Shown in pieces: positions 24,566 through 33,794 of a stretch of DNA of 64,000 bases. The notes below the pieces were generated by a model. It was given only the letters and a program-made list of their open reading frames with translations. It was not told the origin of the DNA and did no database searches. Numbering within the stretch: the stretch's first letter is position 1; each line of letters begins with the position of its first letter. Position numbers and translations under genes: made by a program. Source of the DNA: Citrobacter gillenii (GTDB lineage Bacteria > Pseudomonadota > Gammaproteobacteria > Enterobacterales > Enterobacteriaceae); assembly GCF_013337685.1 (NCBI RefSeq), contig NZ_SUQN01000001.1, forward strand, positions 186,001 through 250,000. The letters are read 5' to 3'.

Positions 24566-24769
24566 TTTCTATTCCCTCAAATAGAGTCATAAGCATAGTT
24601 TGCACAGCCTGCCTGCTGACATCGCTGCAAATGGTGCTGAAACGATAAAGTAATTCTGTGATCTGGGTCGATATTTTACCGGCATCAGCCTTCAGGCCGT
24701 TGTTGTTATGCCCCCATGAATTTACAGTGTGGCAAAGATTTATTCTGACTTTAGCGGAGCAGTAGAAGA

Positions 24770-25735
24770 ATGACAAAATATGCTTTAGTAGGTGATGTTG
24801 GCGGCACCAACGCGCGTCTTGCTCTGTGCGACATTGCCAGCGGTGAAATTTCGCAGGCTAAGACCTATTCAGGACTGGATTACCCCAGCCTTGAGGCCGT
24901 GGTTCGCGTGTACCTGGATGAGCATAGCGTCAGCGTCGAAGACGGGTGTATTGCGATTGCCTGTCCGATTACCGGCGACTGGGTGGCAATGACCAACCAT
25001 ACCTGGGCGTTTTCTATTGCTGAAATGAAAAAGAATCTCGGTTTTAGCCATCTGGAAATCATCAATGATTTCACCGCCGTGTCGATGGCGATCCCGATGC
25101 TGAAAAAAGAGCATTTGATCCAATTTGGTGGCACGGAGCCGGTAGAAGGTAAACCGATTGCCGTGTACGGTGCGGGAACCGGTTTAGGCGTAGCGCATCT
25201 AGTGCACGTCGATAAGCGCTGGGTGAGCCTGCCGGGAGAGGGCGGTCACGTAGATTTTGCGCCTAATAGCGAAGAAGAGGCGATTATTCTTGAAGTCCTG
25301 CGCGCTGAGATTGGCCATGTTTCTGCAGAACGCGTGTTGTCCGGTCCGGGGCTGGTGAACCTGTACCGCGCTATCGTCAAATCCGACGGACGTCTGCCGG
25401 AAAACCTGCAACCGAAGGATATCACCGAACGTGCGCTGGCAGACTCGTGCACTGACTGTCGTCGGGCGCTGTCGCTGTTTTGCGTGATCATGGGACGCTT
25501 TGGTGGCGATCTGGCGTTAACGCTGGGGACCTTTGGCGGTGTTTATATTGCCGGCGGGATTGTGCCGCGCTTCCTTGAATTCTTTAAAGCATCGGGTTTC
25601 CGCGGTGGCTTTGAAGATAAAGGTCGTTTTAAAGCCTACGTACAGGATATTCCGGTGTATTTGATTGTGCATGATAACCCTGGTCTGCTGGGCTCCGGTG
25701 CGCACCTGCGCCAGACGCTGGGGCATATTCTGTAA
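24770..25735 (+). CDS. glk: Glucokinase
   Basis: 321-aa cytoplasmic kinase that phosphorylates free glucose with ATP. The ATP-binding motif [13 protein letters not shown] is at the N-terminus; [12 protein letters not shown] holds the catalytic aspartate; [12 protein letters not shown] and [11 protein letters not shown] are family signatures. Divergent from yfeO. Confidence 0.98.
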   Translation: MTKYALVGDVGGTNARLALCDIASGEISQAKTYSGLDYPSLEAVVRVYLDEHSVSVEDGCIAIACPITGDWVAMTNHTWAFSIAEMKKNLGFSHLEIINDFTAVSMAIPMLKKEHLIQFGGTEPVEGKPIAVYGAGTGLGVAHLVHVDKRWVSLPGEGGHVDFAPNSEEEAIILEVLRAEIGHVSAERVLSGPGLVNLYRAIVKSDGRLPENLQPKDITERALADSCTDCRRALSLFCVIMGRFGGDLALTLGTFGGVYIAGGIVPRFLEFFKASGFRGGFEDKGRFKAYVQDIPVYLIVHDNPGLLGSGAHLRQTLGHIL

Positions 25736-25741
25736 GATCCC

Positions 25742-25774
25742 TGCCGGATGGTGTCTATTAACACCTATCCGGCA
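25742..25774. repeat. REP element downstream of glk
   Basis: TGCCGGATGGTGT ... ACACCTATCCGGCA inverted repeat in the short gap between the convergent glk and the orphan gene. Confidence 0.75.
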
Positions 25775-25813
25775 CACTATAAATAATATGCCTGCCGCCG
25801 TCAGGGTAACGCA

Positions 25814-26833
25814 TCATGTCCCGTGAGTTTTACTCGCAATCTCGTTCAGTACTATCGCTATCATCTGCTGTTCAAACATTTCGCTGTGCAGGTATCTTTT
25901 TTCTCTGTATTTTTTATCTGTCTCGAGATAAGGCTGATGCAAAACGCATTCAGGTGGCGTACACGAAATAAGAGTATTAATGACGTCGATTGGCTGAGGA
26001 TATTCAAAAAAAAGCGCGCCAGGATGGTAGTTATGCTGAATTTGCCATTCTGCAAGGTCATCCAGAAAACAGTCAGCTTCTGGTTTTGACATTGTGCTGG
26101 CTTTTTCGCTGCCCCACACCACACTCGCCAGGTTGTATAACCCATGTGCGTATGGCCAGAACATTTTATTGAGCTTAGTAAGACCCGCGTCCTTCAACTT
26201 TGGTACGCTTTTACAATATAAATCGAGCTGCACGCCCGCTTCTGTCACATCCTCCTCGAGGAGCGCCATCAGATAACGGAGGATACACACATCGCTGGCT
26301 GCCTGCTTCGTCGCCAGTACCTTTTGCGCTCGTTTACTGGCTTCAGCCGCAAAATCAGTTCGTTTGTACCACAGCGCCATGACTAAATTAGCAATCGCTA
26401 TAGTAACAGGGTGACCGTTGTCACTGAGACCCCATTTTTCAGGTAACAGCAGCGGTACGCGGGCAAACAGGCCGGCAGCAAGAATATCGAGGGTCGTCCA
26501 GATGTTTATACTGTGGTCGCATCCGGAATCTACGCCGAGTGTTGTATGTTTGATCATGGCTGACTGACGCAGCGCAGCGTGCAGTAATGCCATATCGTTG
26601 GCGAGGATGGCCGTTTTATATCCTAATAAATCAGGATTGTGATTAATGCGCAGCATAAAAAGCCATAGCCTTATCTGCTCTTGCAGTGACGCATCTTTAT
26701 GGCATTGCGTCTGGGTATCCAGACATTCTGCTAAATAATCATCGGTATCCATCCATACCCGGGCATTTTGATCAGCTTCTTTCGCGTATTCACGCTGATA
26801 TGCACGTTGATATTTTTCCGTCAGCTTTGCCAT
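25814..26833 (-). CDS. Uncharacterised 339-aa protein
   Basis: I do not recognise this protein. It is soluble (no signal peptide or membrane segment), mostly helical and highly charged at the N-terminus (MAKLTEKYQRAYQREYAKEADQN). A central region of alternating helices (LDILAAGLFARVPLLLPEKWGL, AIANLVMALWYKRTDFAAEA) resembles an alpha-helical repeat. The helical style recalls some polymorphic-toxin immunity proteins (Imm49-like), a weak guess. It begins 34 bp downstream of ypdB on the same strand, so it may be the third gene of the ypdAB transcript, where E. coli has ypdC. A 60-bp sample of its 3' part (25861-25920) is only 35% G+C, below its neighbours, suggesting acquisition. Confidence 0.85.
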   Translation of the reverse strand: MAKLTEKYQRAYQREYAKEADQNARVWMDTDDYLAECLDTQTQCHKDASLQEQIRLWLFMLRINHNPDLLGYKTAILANDMALLHAALRQSAMIKHTTLGVDSGCDHSINIWTTLDILAAGLFARVPLLLPEKWGLSDNGHPVTIAIANLVMALWYKRTDFAAEASKRAQKVLATKQAASDVCILRYLMALLEEDVTEAGVQLDLYCKSVPKLKDAGLTKLNKMFWPYAHGLYNLASVVWGSEKASTMSKPEADCFLDDLAEWQIQHNYHPGALFFEYPQPIDVINTLISCTPPECVLHQPYLETDKKYREKRYLHSEMFEQQMIAIVLNEIASKTHGT

Positions 26834-26867
26834 TAAATCTCAGCGCTCTTTCTTTGTGGGGTAAGTG

Positions 26868-27602
26868 TTATAAATGCATTAACTGCCTAAACTCTTTCAC
26901 TTTACTTCGACTAACCGGGATTTCAAATTCCAGGTCTTTTAACCGCAGAATGTAGGTGTTATTGAACCACGGCTCGATTTCACGGATTTTATTCAGATTC
27001 ACGCAGAACGAACGGTGACAGCGGAAGAAATGTGAAGCCGGCAGTTTGCTGCAAAATTCGCTGATGTTCATCGGCATGACGTACGATTCCCGTCGTGTGT
27101 AGACAAACGTCATCTTTTCATGTGCTTCAGCGTAGTAGATATCGTTGATCGGAGTCACGATGATTCGCTCATCTTTGATCAGATTGATAGTGTCATTCTC
27201 TCGCGTGACGGGGGTTATGTGTGGGGTTCCCGTTTGTTGCTGCTGCCAGGCTGCTTCCAGCTTTTGCAGCATTCCGACAATCCGTGACTCCTGGTACGGC
27301 TTCAGAATGTAGTCAAACGCTTCGAGTTCAAACGCCTCAACTGCGTGTTCTTTCCATGCAGTAATAAACACAATAAAGGGTTTATGCGCGAACTGGCTGA
27401 TGTTTTGCGCCAGCAATACGCCGTCCAGCGAGGGAATATTAATATCGAGAAAAATGGCGTCGACGCGGTTGTGCTGCAGAAATTTCAGCACGTCCAGACC
27501 GTCGTCAAACGTGCCGACAATATCCATCTGGCTGTGTTCTTTTATCAGCCAGCTCAGTTCCTGTTGGGCCAGGAATTCATCTTCAACAATGATGACTTTC
27601 AC
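26868..27602 (-). CDS. ypdB: LytTR response regulator YpdB (PyrR)
   Basis: 244-aa two-component regulator: N-terminal receiver with the phosphoacceptor Asp53 in AIFLDINIP and conserved Lys in FDYILKPYQ, then a LytTR DNA-binding domain (FFRCHRSFCVNLNKI). In E. coli the YpdA/YpdB pair responds to extracellular pyruvate and activates the transporter gene yhjX. It follows ypdA by 14 bp. Confidence 0.97.
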   Translation of the reverse strand: MKVIIVEDEFLAQQELSWLIKEHSQMDIVGTFDDGLDVLKFLQHNRVDAIFLDINIPSLDGVLLAQNISQFAHKPFIVFITAWKEHAVEAFELEAFDYILKPYQESRIVGMLQKLEAAWQQQQTGTPHITPVTRENDTINLIKDERIIVTPINDIYYAEAHEKMTFVYTRRESYVMPMNISEFCSKLPASHFFRCHRSFCVNLNKIREIEPWFNNTYILRLKDLEFEIPVSRSKVKEFRQLMHL

Positions 27603-27616
27603 TACTTCACTCCTGG

Positions 27617-29314
27617 TTAAAGCAATAAAGTCGCCGGTGCGGCAGCGGGGGAGTGCTGATTGGGCACATAAAACGCAATCTCGGTGCCAGGTTCCAGGCG
27701 GCGGATATGCAGCCCTTCGCCGTAGAGTAGCTTCACACGATGATGCACGTTCAACAGGCCGATTTTATTGCCCGGCATTTCGTTGGACTCGACCCGCTCA
27801 ATGACTTTTGGATCGATACCGTGACCGGTATCCCTGACGGCGATGCGTACCCGGTTACCGCACTCTGCGACGCTGATAGTGACCACGCCTTTTCCTTTGC
27901 ACGACTGGATACCGTGAACGATGGCGTTTTCTACCAGAGGCTGAATCAGCAGGCTGGGAATATAGCAGCTTACCTCTTCATCAATATCATAAATAACCGT
28001 TAGCTTATCGCCAAAGCGAGCCTGTTCAATGGCGATGTAGTCCTTAATTTGATACAGCTCTTTCTTAATATCGATCTGCTCATCGTCTTTCAATTCAATA
28101 TTATAGCGAAGATAACGCGACAAATTAAAAATCAGCTGGCGGGCGGTATCTGGGTTAAGCCTGACCGATGACGAAATAGCGTTTAGCGCATTAAACAGAA
28201 AATGGGGATTGATTTTACTTTGCAGCGCACGTAGCTCTGCCTTATTTGCCATCTCCCGCAGTTGCTCTGCACGGGAAACCTCAAGCTGTGTAGAGATAAT
28301 CTGCGATAAACCGATCGCCATTTCCTGTAACGAGGAGGTGATCTGATGGGCGTGACAGTAGTAGATTTTCAGCGTGCCGGTCACGACGCCTTTCTCCCAG
28401 AGCGGGATCACCAGCATGGAGTGTATTTCCGGCGTTCGATGCGCTTCATCATTGTTTTTTATTATTATTTTGCCGTGATTGATGGCTTCCTGCGTAGTGG
28501 GGCTGACGAAGTCATCGTTATTGCGATAGTTGAGTTCCCCGACGCCAACATAGGCCAGAACGTGCTGGGTATTGGTGATGGCAACCGCATCTGCGTGAAT
28601 GTCATGGCGAATAATTTCGCATACCTGACGTAACGACTCGCTGTTGACATGGCGAAAGAGCGGCAGGGTTTTGTTGGCAATATCCAGTGCCAGTTTGGCC
28701 TGCTTGGCGGCGCTGGCCTCTTTCTCTCCTTCGACGCTTTGTACCAGCATCACAATAAAGCCAATACAGACGCTGCCGAGAATCATCGGGATACCGATTT
28801 TTGAGACAATATCCAGTCCCAGTTCGGTGGTGGGGGCCCAGGCGACCACCAGAATCATGGTCAACGTTTCGCACAGCATCCCACCTAAAATACCGGCACG
28901 CCAGTGCTGTGCTTTGGGGATTTTACGGTTGATCCAGCCGGCAATACAGCCCGCCAAAATACTGGTGATAAAGCACGGCAAGGCGGTGACGCCGCCAATG
29001 TCGATCAGATAGCGGTGGATACCTGCGATGATGCCGGTAATGATGCCAACCCACGGGCCGAACAGGATCCCCCCCGACATCACCGCAATAATACGCACGT
29101 TTACCAGAGAACCTTCGACCGGTACTCCGGACCAGGTACTGAACAGGGCAAACATAGAGAATATGGCCGTTACGGCGAGCAGTTCCTTCGGGGAGTGGGC
29201 TGACTTGTGCAACAGTTCTCGAAACAAGCGGATACGAATCAGAAAAAACAGGCAGAACAGCATCAGCGCTGCCCGATCAAAGACCGCCAGCAGCATATTG
29301 AATATTTCGTGCAC
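27617..29314 (-). CDS. ypdA: LytS-type sensor histidine kinase YpdA (PyrS)
   Basis: 565-aa sensor kinase with multiple N-terminal membrane segments of the 5TM-LYT type ([38 protein letters not shown]), a GAF domain, and a LytS-type kinase domain with the phosphorylatable His in [11 protein letters not shown] and ATPase motifs [10 protein letters not shown] and DTGHGID. I use the GTG start before HEIFNML, giving the E. coli length; 32 further upstream codons are open but not family-like. Confidence 0.95.
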   Translation of the reverse strand: MHEIFNMLLAVFDRAALMLFCLFFLIRIRLFRELLHKSAHSPKELLAVTAIFSMFALFSTWSGVPVEGSLVNVRIIAVMSGGILFGPWVGIITGIIAGIHRYLIDIGGVTALPCFITSILAGCIAGWINRKIPKAQHWRAGILGGMLCETLTMILVVAWAPTTELGLDIVSKIGIPMILGSVCIGFIVMLVQSVEGEKEASAAKQAKLALDIANKTLPLFRHVNSESLRQVCEIIRHDIHADAVAITNTQHVLAYVGVGELNYRNNDDFVSPTTQEAINHGKIIIKNNDEAHRTPEIHSMLVIPLWEKGVVTGTLKIYYCHAHQITSSLQEMAIGLSQIISTQLEVSRAEQLREMANKAELRALQSKINPHFLFNALNAISSSVRLNPDTARQLIFNLSRYLRYNIELKDDEQIDIKKELYQIKDYIAIEQARFGDKLTVIYDIDEEVSCYIPSLLIQPLVENAIVHGIQSCKGKGVVTISVAECGNRVRIAVRDTGHGIDPKVIERVESNEMPGNKIGLLNVHHRVKLLYGEGLHIRRLEPGTEIAFYVPNQHSPAAAPATLLL

Positions 29315-29701
29315 GGGTGACTCTTGCGAATAGATTAAACCTCTATGATAGGTAACCTGAGCAAGGATGACCAGCATCCCCATTGCGCCGGGATAATGAG
29401 GAAAAACCATATAATTAAAAGGGGATTGTAAAGGAAAAGTGTGTTTCTCCGAATTTTCCAGGATTGATTGATTTTCAGAGTAAAATTTATGACTTCAATA
29501 TGTTAATGAATGGTGATTTTTGCAGACCGCGTAAAATGTTTATTTCCCTGTTTATTTTTATTGATCCTCTTTTAGGGCAGGAGAAAATATTTTGCGTTGC
29601 CTCTCGACAGAAGGAATTTATTCAGGCTATTTTCTAAACGTGCCACCATCGTGGCAGCGTCGCTCGGACGGTCCGGGCGCTAACGTGAATCTGAGGATAC
29701 T
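29315..29701. promoter_or_regulatory. ypdA / alaC divergent intergenic region
   Basis: 387 bp without a gene, strongly A+T-rich in the middle (about 29400-29600). Near alaC there are two stacked hairpins (29641-29656 and 29661-29679) within the presumed mRNA leader. No regulator site was identified with confidence. Confidence 0.5.
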
Positions 29702-30940
29702 ATGGCTGACTCCCGCCCTGAACGTCGCTTTACGCGTATTGATCGTCTTCCCCCTTATGTTTTTAACATCACTGCTGAACTGAAGATGGCTGCGCGTCGG
29801 CGCGGCGAAGATATTATCGATTTCAGCATGGGGAACCCGGATGGGGCTACGCCTCCTCACATTGTCGAAAAACTGTGTACCGTGGCCCAGCGCCCGGATA
29901 CCCACGGTTATTCAACCTCTCGCGGTATTCCGCGTCTGCGTCGGGCGATTTCCCGCTGGTATCAGGACCGCTATGATGTCGAGATCGACCCTGAATCCGA
30001 AGCCATTGTGACCATCGGATCTAAAGAGGGGCTGGCGCATCTGATGCTGGCTACGCTCGATCACGGTGACACGGTCCTCGTGCCTAACCCAAGTTATCCT
30101 ATTCATATTTACGGTGCCGTAATTGCCGGGGCTCAGGTGCGTTCTGTACCGCTGGTTGAAGGGGTCGACTTCTTTAATGAGCTGGAGCGGGCGATCCGTG
30201 AAAGCTACCCGAAACCAAAGATGATGATCTTAGGTTTCCCATCCAATCCTACCGCGCAGTGCGTTGAGCTCGAATTCTTTGAGAAAGTGGTCGCGCTGGC
30301 TAAACGCTACGACGTGCTGGTGGTTCACGACCTCGCCTATGCCGATATCGTCTACGATGGCTGGAAAGCGCCGTCGATCATGCAGGTGCCTGGCGCCCGC
30401 GATGTGGCGGTTGAATTCTTTACGCTGTCGAAAAGCTATAACATGGCGGGATGGCGTATTGGTTTTATGGTGGGTAACAAAACGCTGGTTAATGCGCTGG
30501 CGCGGATTAAGAGCTACCACGATTACGGAACCTTTACACCGTTGCAGGTTGCGGCCATTGCCGCACTGGAAGGCGATCAGCAGTGCGTACGGGATATCGC
30601 AGAGCAGTATAAGCGTCGACGCGATGTGCTGGTCAAAGGGCTGCATGAAGCGGGCTGGATGGTAGAGATGCCGAAGGCATCGATGTATGTCTGGGCAAAA
30701 ATTCCTGAGCAGTATGCTGCAATGGGCTCGCTTGAGTTTGCTAAAAAAATGTTGAATGACGCGAAGGTCTGCGTGTCACCGGGGGTGGGTTTTGGTGATT
30801 ATGGCGATACCCACGTGCGCTTTGCGTTAATTGAGAACCGTGACCGTATTCGCCAGGCGATCCGAGGCATTAAAGCCATGTTCCGTGCAGATGGTTTACT
30901 GCCCTCCAGCACGAAATCAGCCTCTGAAAGCGCTGATTAA
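29702..30940 (+). CDS. alaC: Glutamate-pyruvate aminotransferase AlaC
   Basis: 412-aa PLP aminotransferase, class I, the main alanine-forming enzyme with AlaA. The PLP lysine is in [18 protein letters not shown] and DLAYADI are further cofactor motifs. The length matches E. coli. SD TGAGGA lies just before the ATG. Divergent from the pyruvate-sensing ypdAB pair, which is metabolically apt since alanine is made from pyruvate. Confidence 0.97.
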   Translation: MADSRPERRFTRIDRLPPYVFNITAELKMAARRRGEDIIDFSMGNPDGATPPHIVEKLCTVAQRPDTHGYSTSRGIPRLRRAISRWYQDRYDVEIDPESEAIVTIGSKEGLAHLMLATLDHGDTVLVPNPSYPIHIYGAVIAGAQVRSVPLVEGVDFFNELERAIRESYPKPKMMILGFPSNPTAQCVELEFFEKVVALAKRYDVLVVHDLAYADIVYDGWKAPSIMQVPGARDVAVEFFTLSKSYNMAGWRIGFMVGNKTLVNALARIKSYHDYGTFTPLQVAAIAALEGDQQCVRDIAEQYKRRRDVLVKGLHEAGWMVEMPKASMYVWAKIPEQYAAMGSLEFAKKMLNDAKVCVSPGVGFGDYGDTHVRFALIENRDRIRQAIRGIKAMFRADGLLPSSTKSASESAD

Positions 30941-30964
30941 CCAAACGGTTAACCCACAAAAGCA

Positions 30965-30990
30965 AACAGGAGCCTGAGGGCTCCTGTTTT
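30965..30990 (+). terminator. Terminator of alaC
   Basis: 10-bp stem AACAGGAGCC / GGCTCCTGTT with a TGAG loop and a T tail, about 25 bp after alaC; it also faces ypdK. Confidence 0.88.
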
Positions 30991-31007
30991 TTGCTGCATC
31001 TTTTAAT

Positions 31008-31079
31008 TTAGATCATCAGGGCAAATGTACCGGCCCAAACGATGACCATAAATGAAATGCCCATAAAGAAATATTTCAC
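31008..31079 (-). CDS. ypdK: Small membrane protein YpdK (23 aa)
   Basis: GTG-initiated 23-codon gene encoding a single hydrophobic helix (KYFFMGISFMVIVWAGTFAL). It matches the E. coli small membrane protein YpdK in sequence, length and position after alaC. GGAG lies 9 bp before the GTG. Function unknown; too short for a standard ORF caller. Confidence 0.88.
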   Translation of the reverse strand: MKYFFMGISFMVIVWAGTFALMI

Positions 31080-31436
31080 TTTTCATCACTCCGCGTATTA
31101 AAGCACGCCTAAATGAACATACACTTACCTGATAGAGAGCTGACGCCAGCGTCAACGAAAGGGAGAATACCCCGCGTTTGTTTCGCTGCATCATCTCAGA
31201 ATTCTGAGCTGTAATGCTCCAGACGGCGCTAATGTACGCCTAAAAATGAAGCGAGACAAGAGGCATTTTTTTATTTAATTTTAATAACTTACATGTGTCG
31301 TGAATCGGCGACAGTTTGATTTCCTTCAGCAATGAATCGCCACTGAGCGACGCGCTGATTACTCAGAGAATTCTCATATCACCATACTCATAATGCGGCT
31401 AATTTTGCGCAAAAATTGATAATGAAAAGGTTAAAA
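31080..31436. other. Intergenic stretch with two EcoRI-core palindromes
   Basis: About 350 bp without a gene, A+T-rich. It contains CTCAGAATTCTGAG (31195-31208) and GAGAATTCTC (31366-31375). The promoter of the downstream broken gene probably lies here, but I could not place it. Confidence 0.5.
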
Positions 31437-32036
31437 ATGACCAGATTAATGATGTTAGCACTCGTTCTTACCCCACTGACGTCGATGGCGGCAGCCCCGC
31501 AAGCGTTGAATTTCAGCTGTGCAAGTATTGGTGGTGTGAATAGTGATGGTAAAGGTAATGTCTGGATTGATGGAGAGAAAGCCACCGTTAAGACATTCAA
31601 CGAAAATTACTGGGAAGCGAAAAGCGGTAAAAATACCGTTTCTATTTCCCGTAATGATGACGGTAGCCCGGCCGTTTCCTAGACTGGCCCTAATCGTAAG
31701 CACGGGATTTGCCAGCCTGACGATGAGAAGAGCTATGCACCAGCGAAAAAATCGGTGAATGCTGGCCCGTCTTTCTCCTGTGCCGCGGTCGACAAGGGAA
31801 GTATGGAGGACATTATTTGTCAGAGCCCGTCACTTTCCGCAATGGACTTGAAACTGAATGGCATCTACAAGCAGGCGTTGGTGAAATCAAACAATGATTC
31901 GACGCTGAAAGCCGAGCAGCGCGGTTGGATCAAAGGCCGCAACGAGTGCTGGAAAGAGCAGGATAAGCCTGCCTGTCTTTCCCGCGAATACAGTCTACGG
32001 ATGACTGAACTACAGAACAAATGGGGCATTAAGTAA
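31437..32036 (+). pseudogene. Secreted LprI/DUF1311-type protein broken by an in-frame TAG
   Basis: Signal peptide MTRLMMLALVLTPLTSMAAA, then a reading frame that hits a single TAG at 31680-31682 and continues without another stop for 118 codons to TAA at 32036. AAAAGG lies 6 bp before the ATG. The context SPAVS-stop-TGPNRKHGICQ suggests TGG (Trp) mutated to TAG. The C-terminal half (IICQSPSLSAMDLKLNGIYK ... RNECWK) has the cysteines and helices of the LprI / DUF1311 family, some members of which inhibit lysozyme. Either a recent pseudogene, a sequencing error or an amber read-through; the rest is undamaged. Confidence 0.8.
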
Positions 32037-32047
32037 TTCAGCCGCAG

Positions 32048-32079
32048 AAAAAAAGAAAGGCCAGATGGCCTTTCTTTTT
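32048..32079. terminator. Bidirectional terminator before lpxP
   Basis: GAAAGGCC / GGCCTTTC stem with an AGAT loop, flanked by A and T runs, between the broken gene and convergent lpxP; its right edge touches the lpxP stop codon. Confidence 0.82.
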
Positions 32080-32998
32080 ACGTATATAACGAGGCTTCAC
32101 CCATCGGGCGGGTTTTGAAACGACGATGGATCCAGAGATACTGCTCGGGTGCACGCATAATCTCTTTTTCAATTATTTTGTTCATATAAGCCGCAGCCAG
32201 GCCCTCATCAGTAGGGTAACCTTCCATCTCCGGCGTGATAAACAGACGGTAGCCAGAATTGTCCGTTTTTCTCACCATGGTGACGGTCAACATCGCAGCA
32301 CCTGATAAACGTGACAGTACGTAGGTACCATTGGTTGTCGCGACGTCCTTGACGGCGAAAAAGGGTGCAAACGAACTGCCTTTGCGACCGTAGTCCTGAT
32401 CGGGAGCAAACCATACGGCTTCCCCTTTTTTCAGGGCGCTGACAATGCCACGCAGGTTATTTCTACCGATCATGGCTTTGTTTGAGCGCATCCGACCACG
32501 GGTCTGGATCCACTCCATTAACTTATTGTTATGCGGGCGGTAGGTTGCCATCATGGGTTGGCAAAGCCCCATCACGCGGCCTCCCAACTCCAGAGACATA
32601 AAGTGTACGCCTACTACCATCACGCCGCGGTTTTGCGACTGTGCACGCTTCAGGTTGTCGAGACCTTCGACGTCAAACCATTTACGCACGCGACGGTCAG
32701 GCCAGAACCAGGCCATGCCGGTTTCAAGCAGTGCCATGCCAAGAGAACGAAAGTTTTCTTCGACCAGCCTGTCTCGTTCTGCCTGTGGCAGATTCGGGAA
32801 GCACAGTTCGAGGTTTTTACGGGCAATAGATTCACGACGTTTTAAAAACGGGCGAGCAAGCGTTCCGGTACGCGTACCCAAAAAGCACAATACGGGGTAG
32901 GGGAGTTGCACCAAGAGCCAGAGCACACCGACACCAAACCATGTGAGCCAGTAGCGCGGATGCAAAAACGCGCGTGAAAATTTACATTGGGGGAACAT
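32078..32998 (-). CDS. lpxP: Palmitoleoyl-ACP lipid A acyltransferase LpxP
   Basis: 306-aa inner-membrane acyltransferase that adds palmitoleate to the lipid A precursor at low temperature. The catalytic HX4D/E motif is HFMSLELGG; N-terminal membrane helix YWLTWFGVGVLWLLVQLPY. Start at MFPQCKF as in E. coli; an in-frame GTG two codons upstream is the alternative. Cold induction is known for the E. coli gene. Confidence 0.95.
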   Translation of the reverse strand: MFPQCKFSRAFLHPRYWLTWFGVGVLWLLVQLPYPVLCFLGTRTGTLARPFLKRRESIARKNLELCFPNLPQAERDRLVEENFRSLGMALLETGMAWFWPDRRVRKWFDVEGLDNLKRAQSQNRGVMVVGVHFMSLELGGRVMGLCQPMMATYRPHNNKLMEWIQTRGRMRSNKAMIGRNNLRGIVSALKKGEAVWFAPDQDYGRKGSSFAPFFAVKDVATTNGTYVLSRLSGAAMLTVTMVRKTDNSGYRLFITPEMEGYPTDEGLAAAYMNKIIEKEIMRAPEQYLWIHRRFKTRPMGEASLYT

Positions 32999-33437
32999 AA
33001 GCACCTGTTGTTGATACTAATAAGATGTATCGCGAAGATTCTTTGTCGACAGCGTTACACTCTGATACTGATCGTTAGGCCACCATGAAGGACAATGGTT
33101 CCTGTAAAGAGTGTAAAACTTAGTCAGGACAAAACCATGGGGGGGCATGAATGATCGGGCTTATACTTTACCACCTAGAGATTAATGTCAGCCAGAGATA
33201 AATCCTCAATAAGCGTAAATGTTTATGCGGGAGAGAAACTGAAATAGGGACAGGGGTATAACCTGTTGTTTTTTTGCTGGTTAACTGTCCATCTGATGTC
33301 GAGGTTCGCCGCCATAGCCGTATTTATTGTAACAAAAATGTTGCCTGGATTGCCTGTGTATAGGAATTGTCTTAGACTATAAATTCAAGGAGTGTAAGGA
33401 CTTACATGACGTTTTACGGCAGACAGGAGGTACCGCT
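32999..33437. promoter_or_regulatory. lpxP / yfdY intergenic region
   Basis: About 440 bp without a recognised protein gene. It should hold the cold-inducible lpxP promoter and the yfdY promoter. A 20-codon ORF begins at 33406 and overlaps the yfdY start (see the separate entry). Nothing else was identified. Confidence 0.5.
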
Positions 33438-33468
33438 ATGCTCTATTTCTGGACCTTTCTCATATTGA
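33406..33468 (+). CDS. Candidate leader ORF overlapping yfdY
   Basis: 20-codon frame (MTFYGRQEVPLCSISGPFSY) with AAGGA upstream; it overlaps the yfdY start in a different frame. It might be a translational regulator or chance. No homologue known to me. Confidence 0.25.
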   Translation: MTFYGRQEVPLCSISGPFSY

Positions 33469-33680
33469 GCATTCTGTGCGTTAGTTGCTATATCTGGCAG
33501 GTTTTGGGCGCGTTGGCATCAATCAGTTCTTTAATCGGCATGGCTATCCTGGCGGCATTAATTTACTTCACTACTCTGTGGCTGACTCATGGTGATGAAA
33601 TGGTTACGGGAATATTTCTTTTTCTGGCTCCGACCTGTGGGCTGATCATCCGCTTTATGGTCGGTGACGGGAAGCATTAA
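33438..33680 (+). CDS. yfdY: DUF2545 membrane protein YfdY
   Basis: 80-aa inner-membrane protein with three hydrophobic segments (FWTFLILSILCVSCYIW, IGMAILAALIYFTTLWL, GIFLFLAPTCGLIIRFMV). Matches E. coli YfdY in length and layout. SD GGAGGTACCGCT is very strong. Biological role unknown (linked to biofilm in E. coli). Confidence 0.9.
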   Translation: MLYFWTFLILSILCVSCYIWQVLGALASISSLIGMAILAALIYFTTLWLTHGDEMVTGIFLFLAPTCGLIIRFMVGDGKH

Positions 33681-33751
33681 ATCGACGTGTCATTAATGAT
33701 GATAACAAAATGAGTGTCACACGTTTTTTCATCCAGGATAGGAATATCCTG

Positions 33752-33778
33752 AAGTGCCAGCGATGCTGGCACTTTTTT
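33752..33778. terminator. Terminator between yfdY and pgtP
   Basis: 10-bp perfect stem AAGTGCCAGC / GCTGGCACTT with a GAT loop and T run, close to the pgtP stop codon. Confidence 0.88.
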
Positions 33779-33794
33779 ATCGACCTGGAACAGA

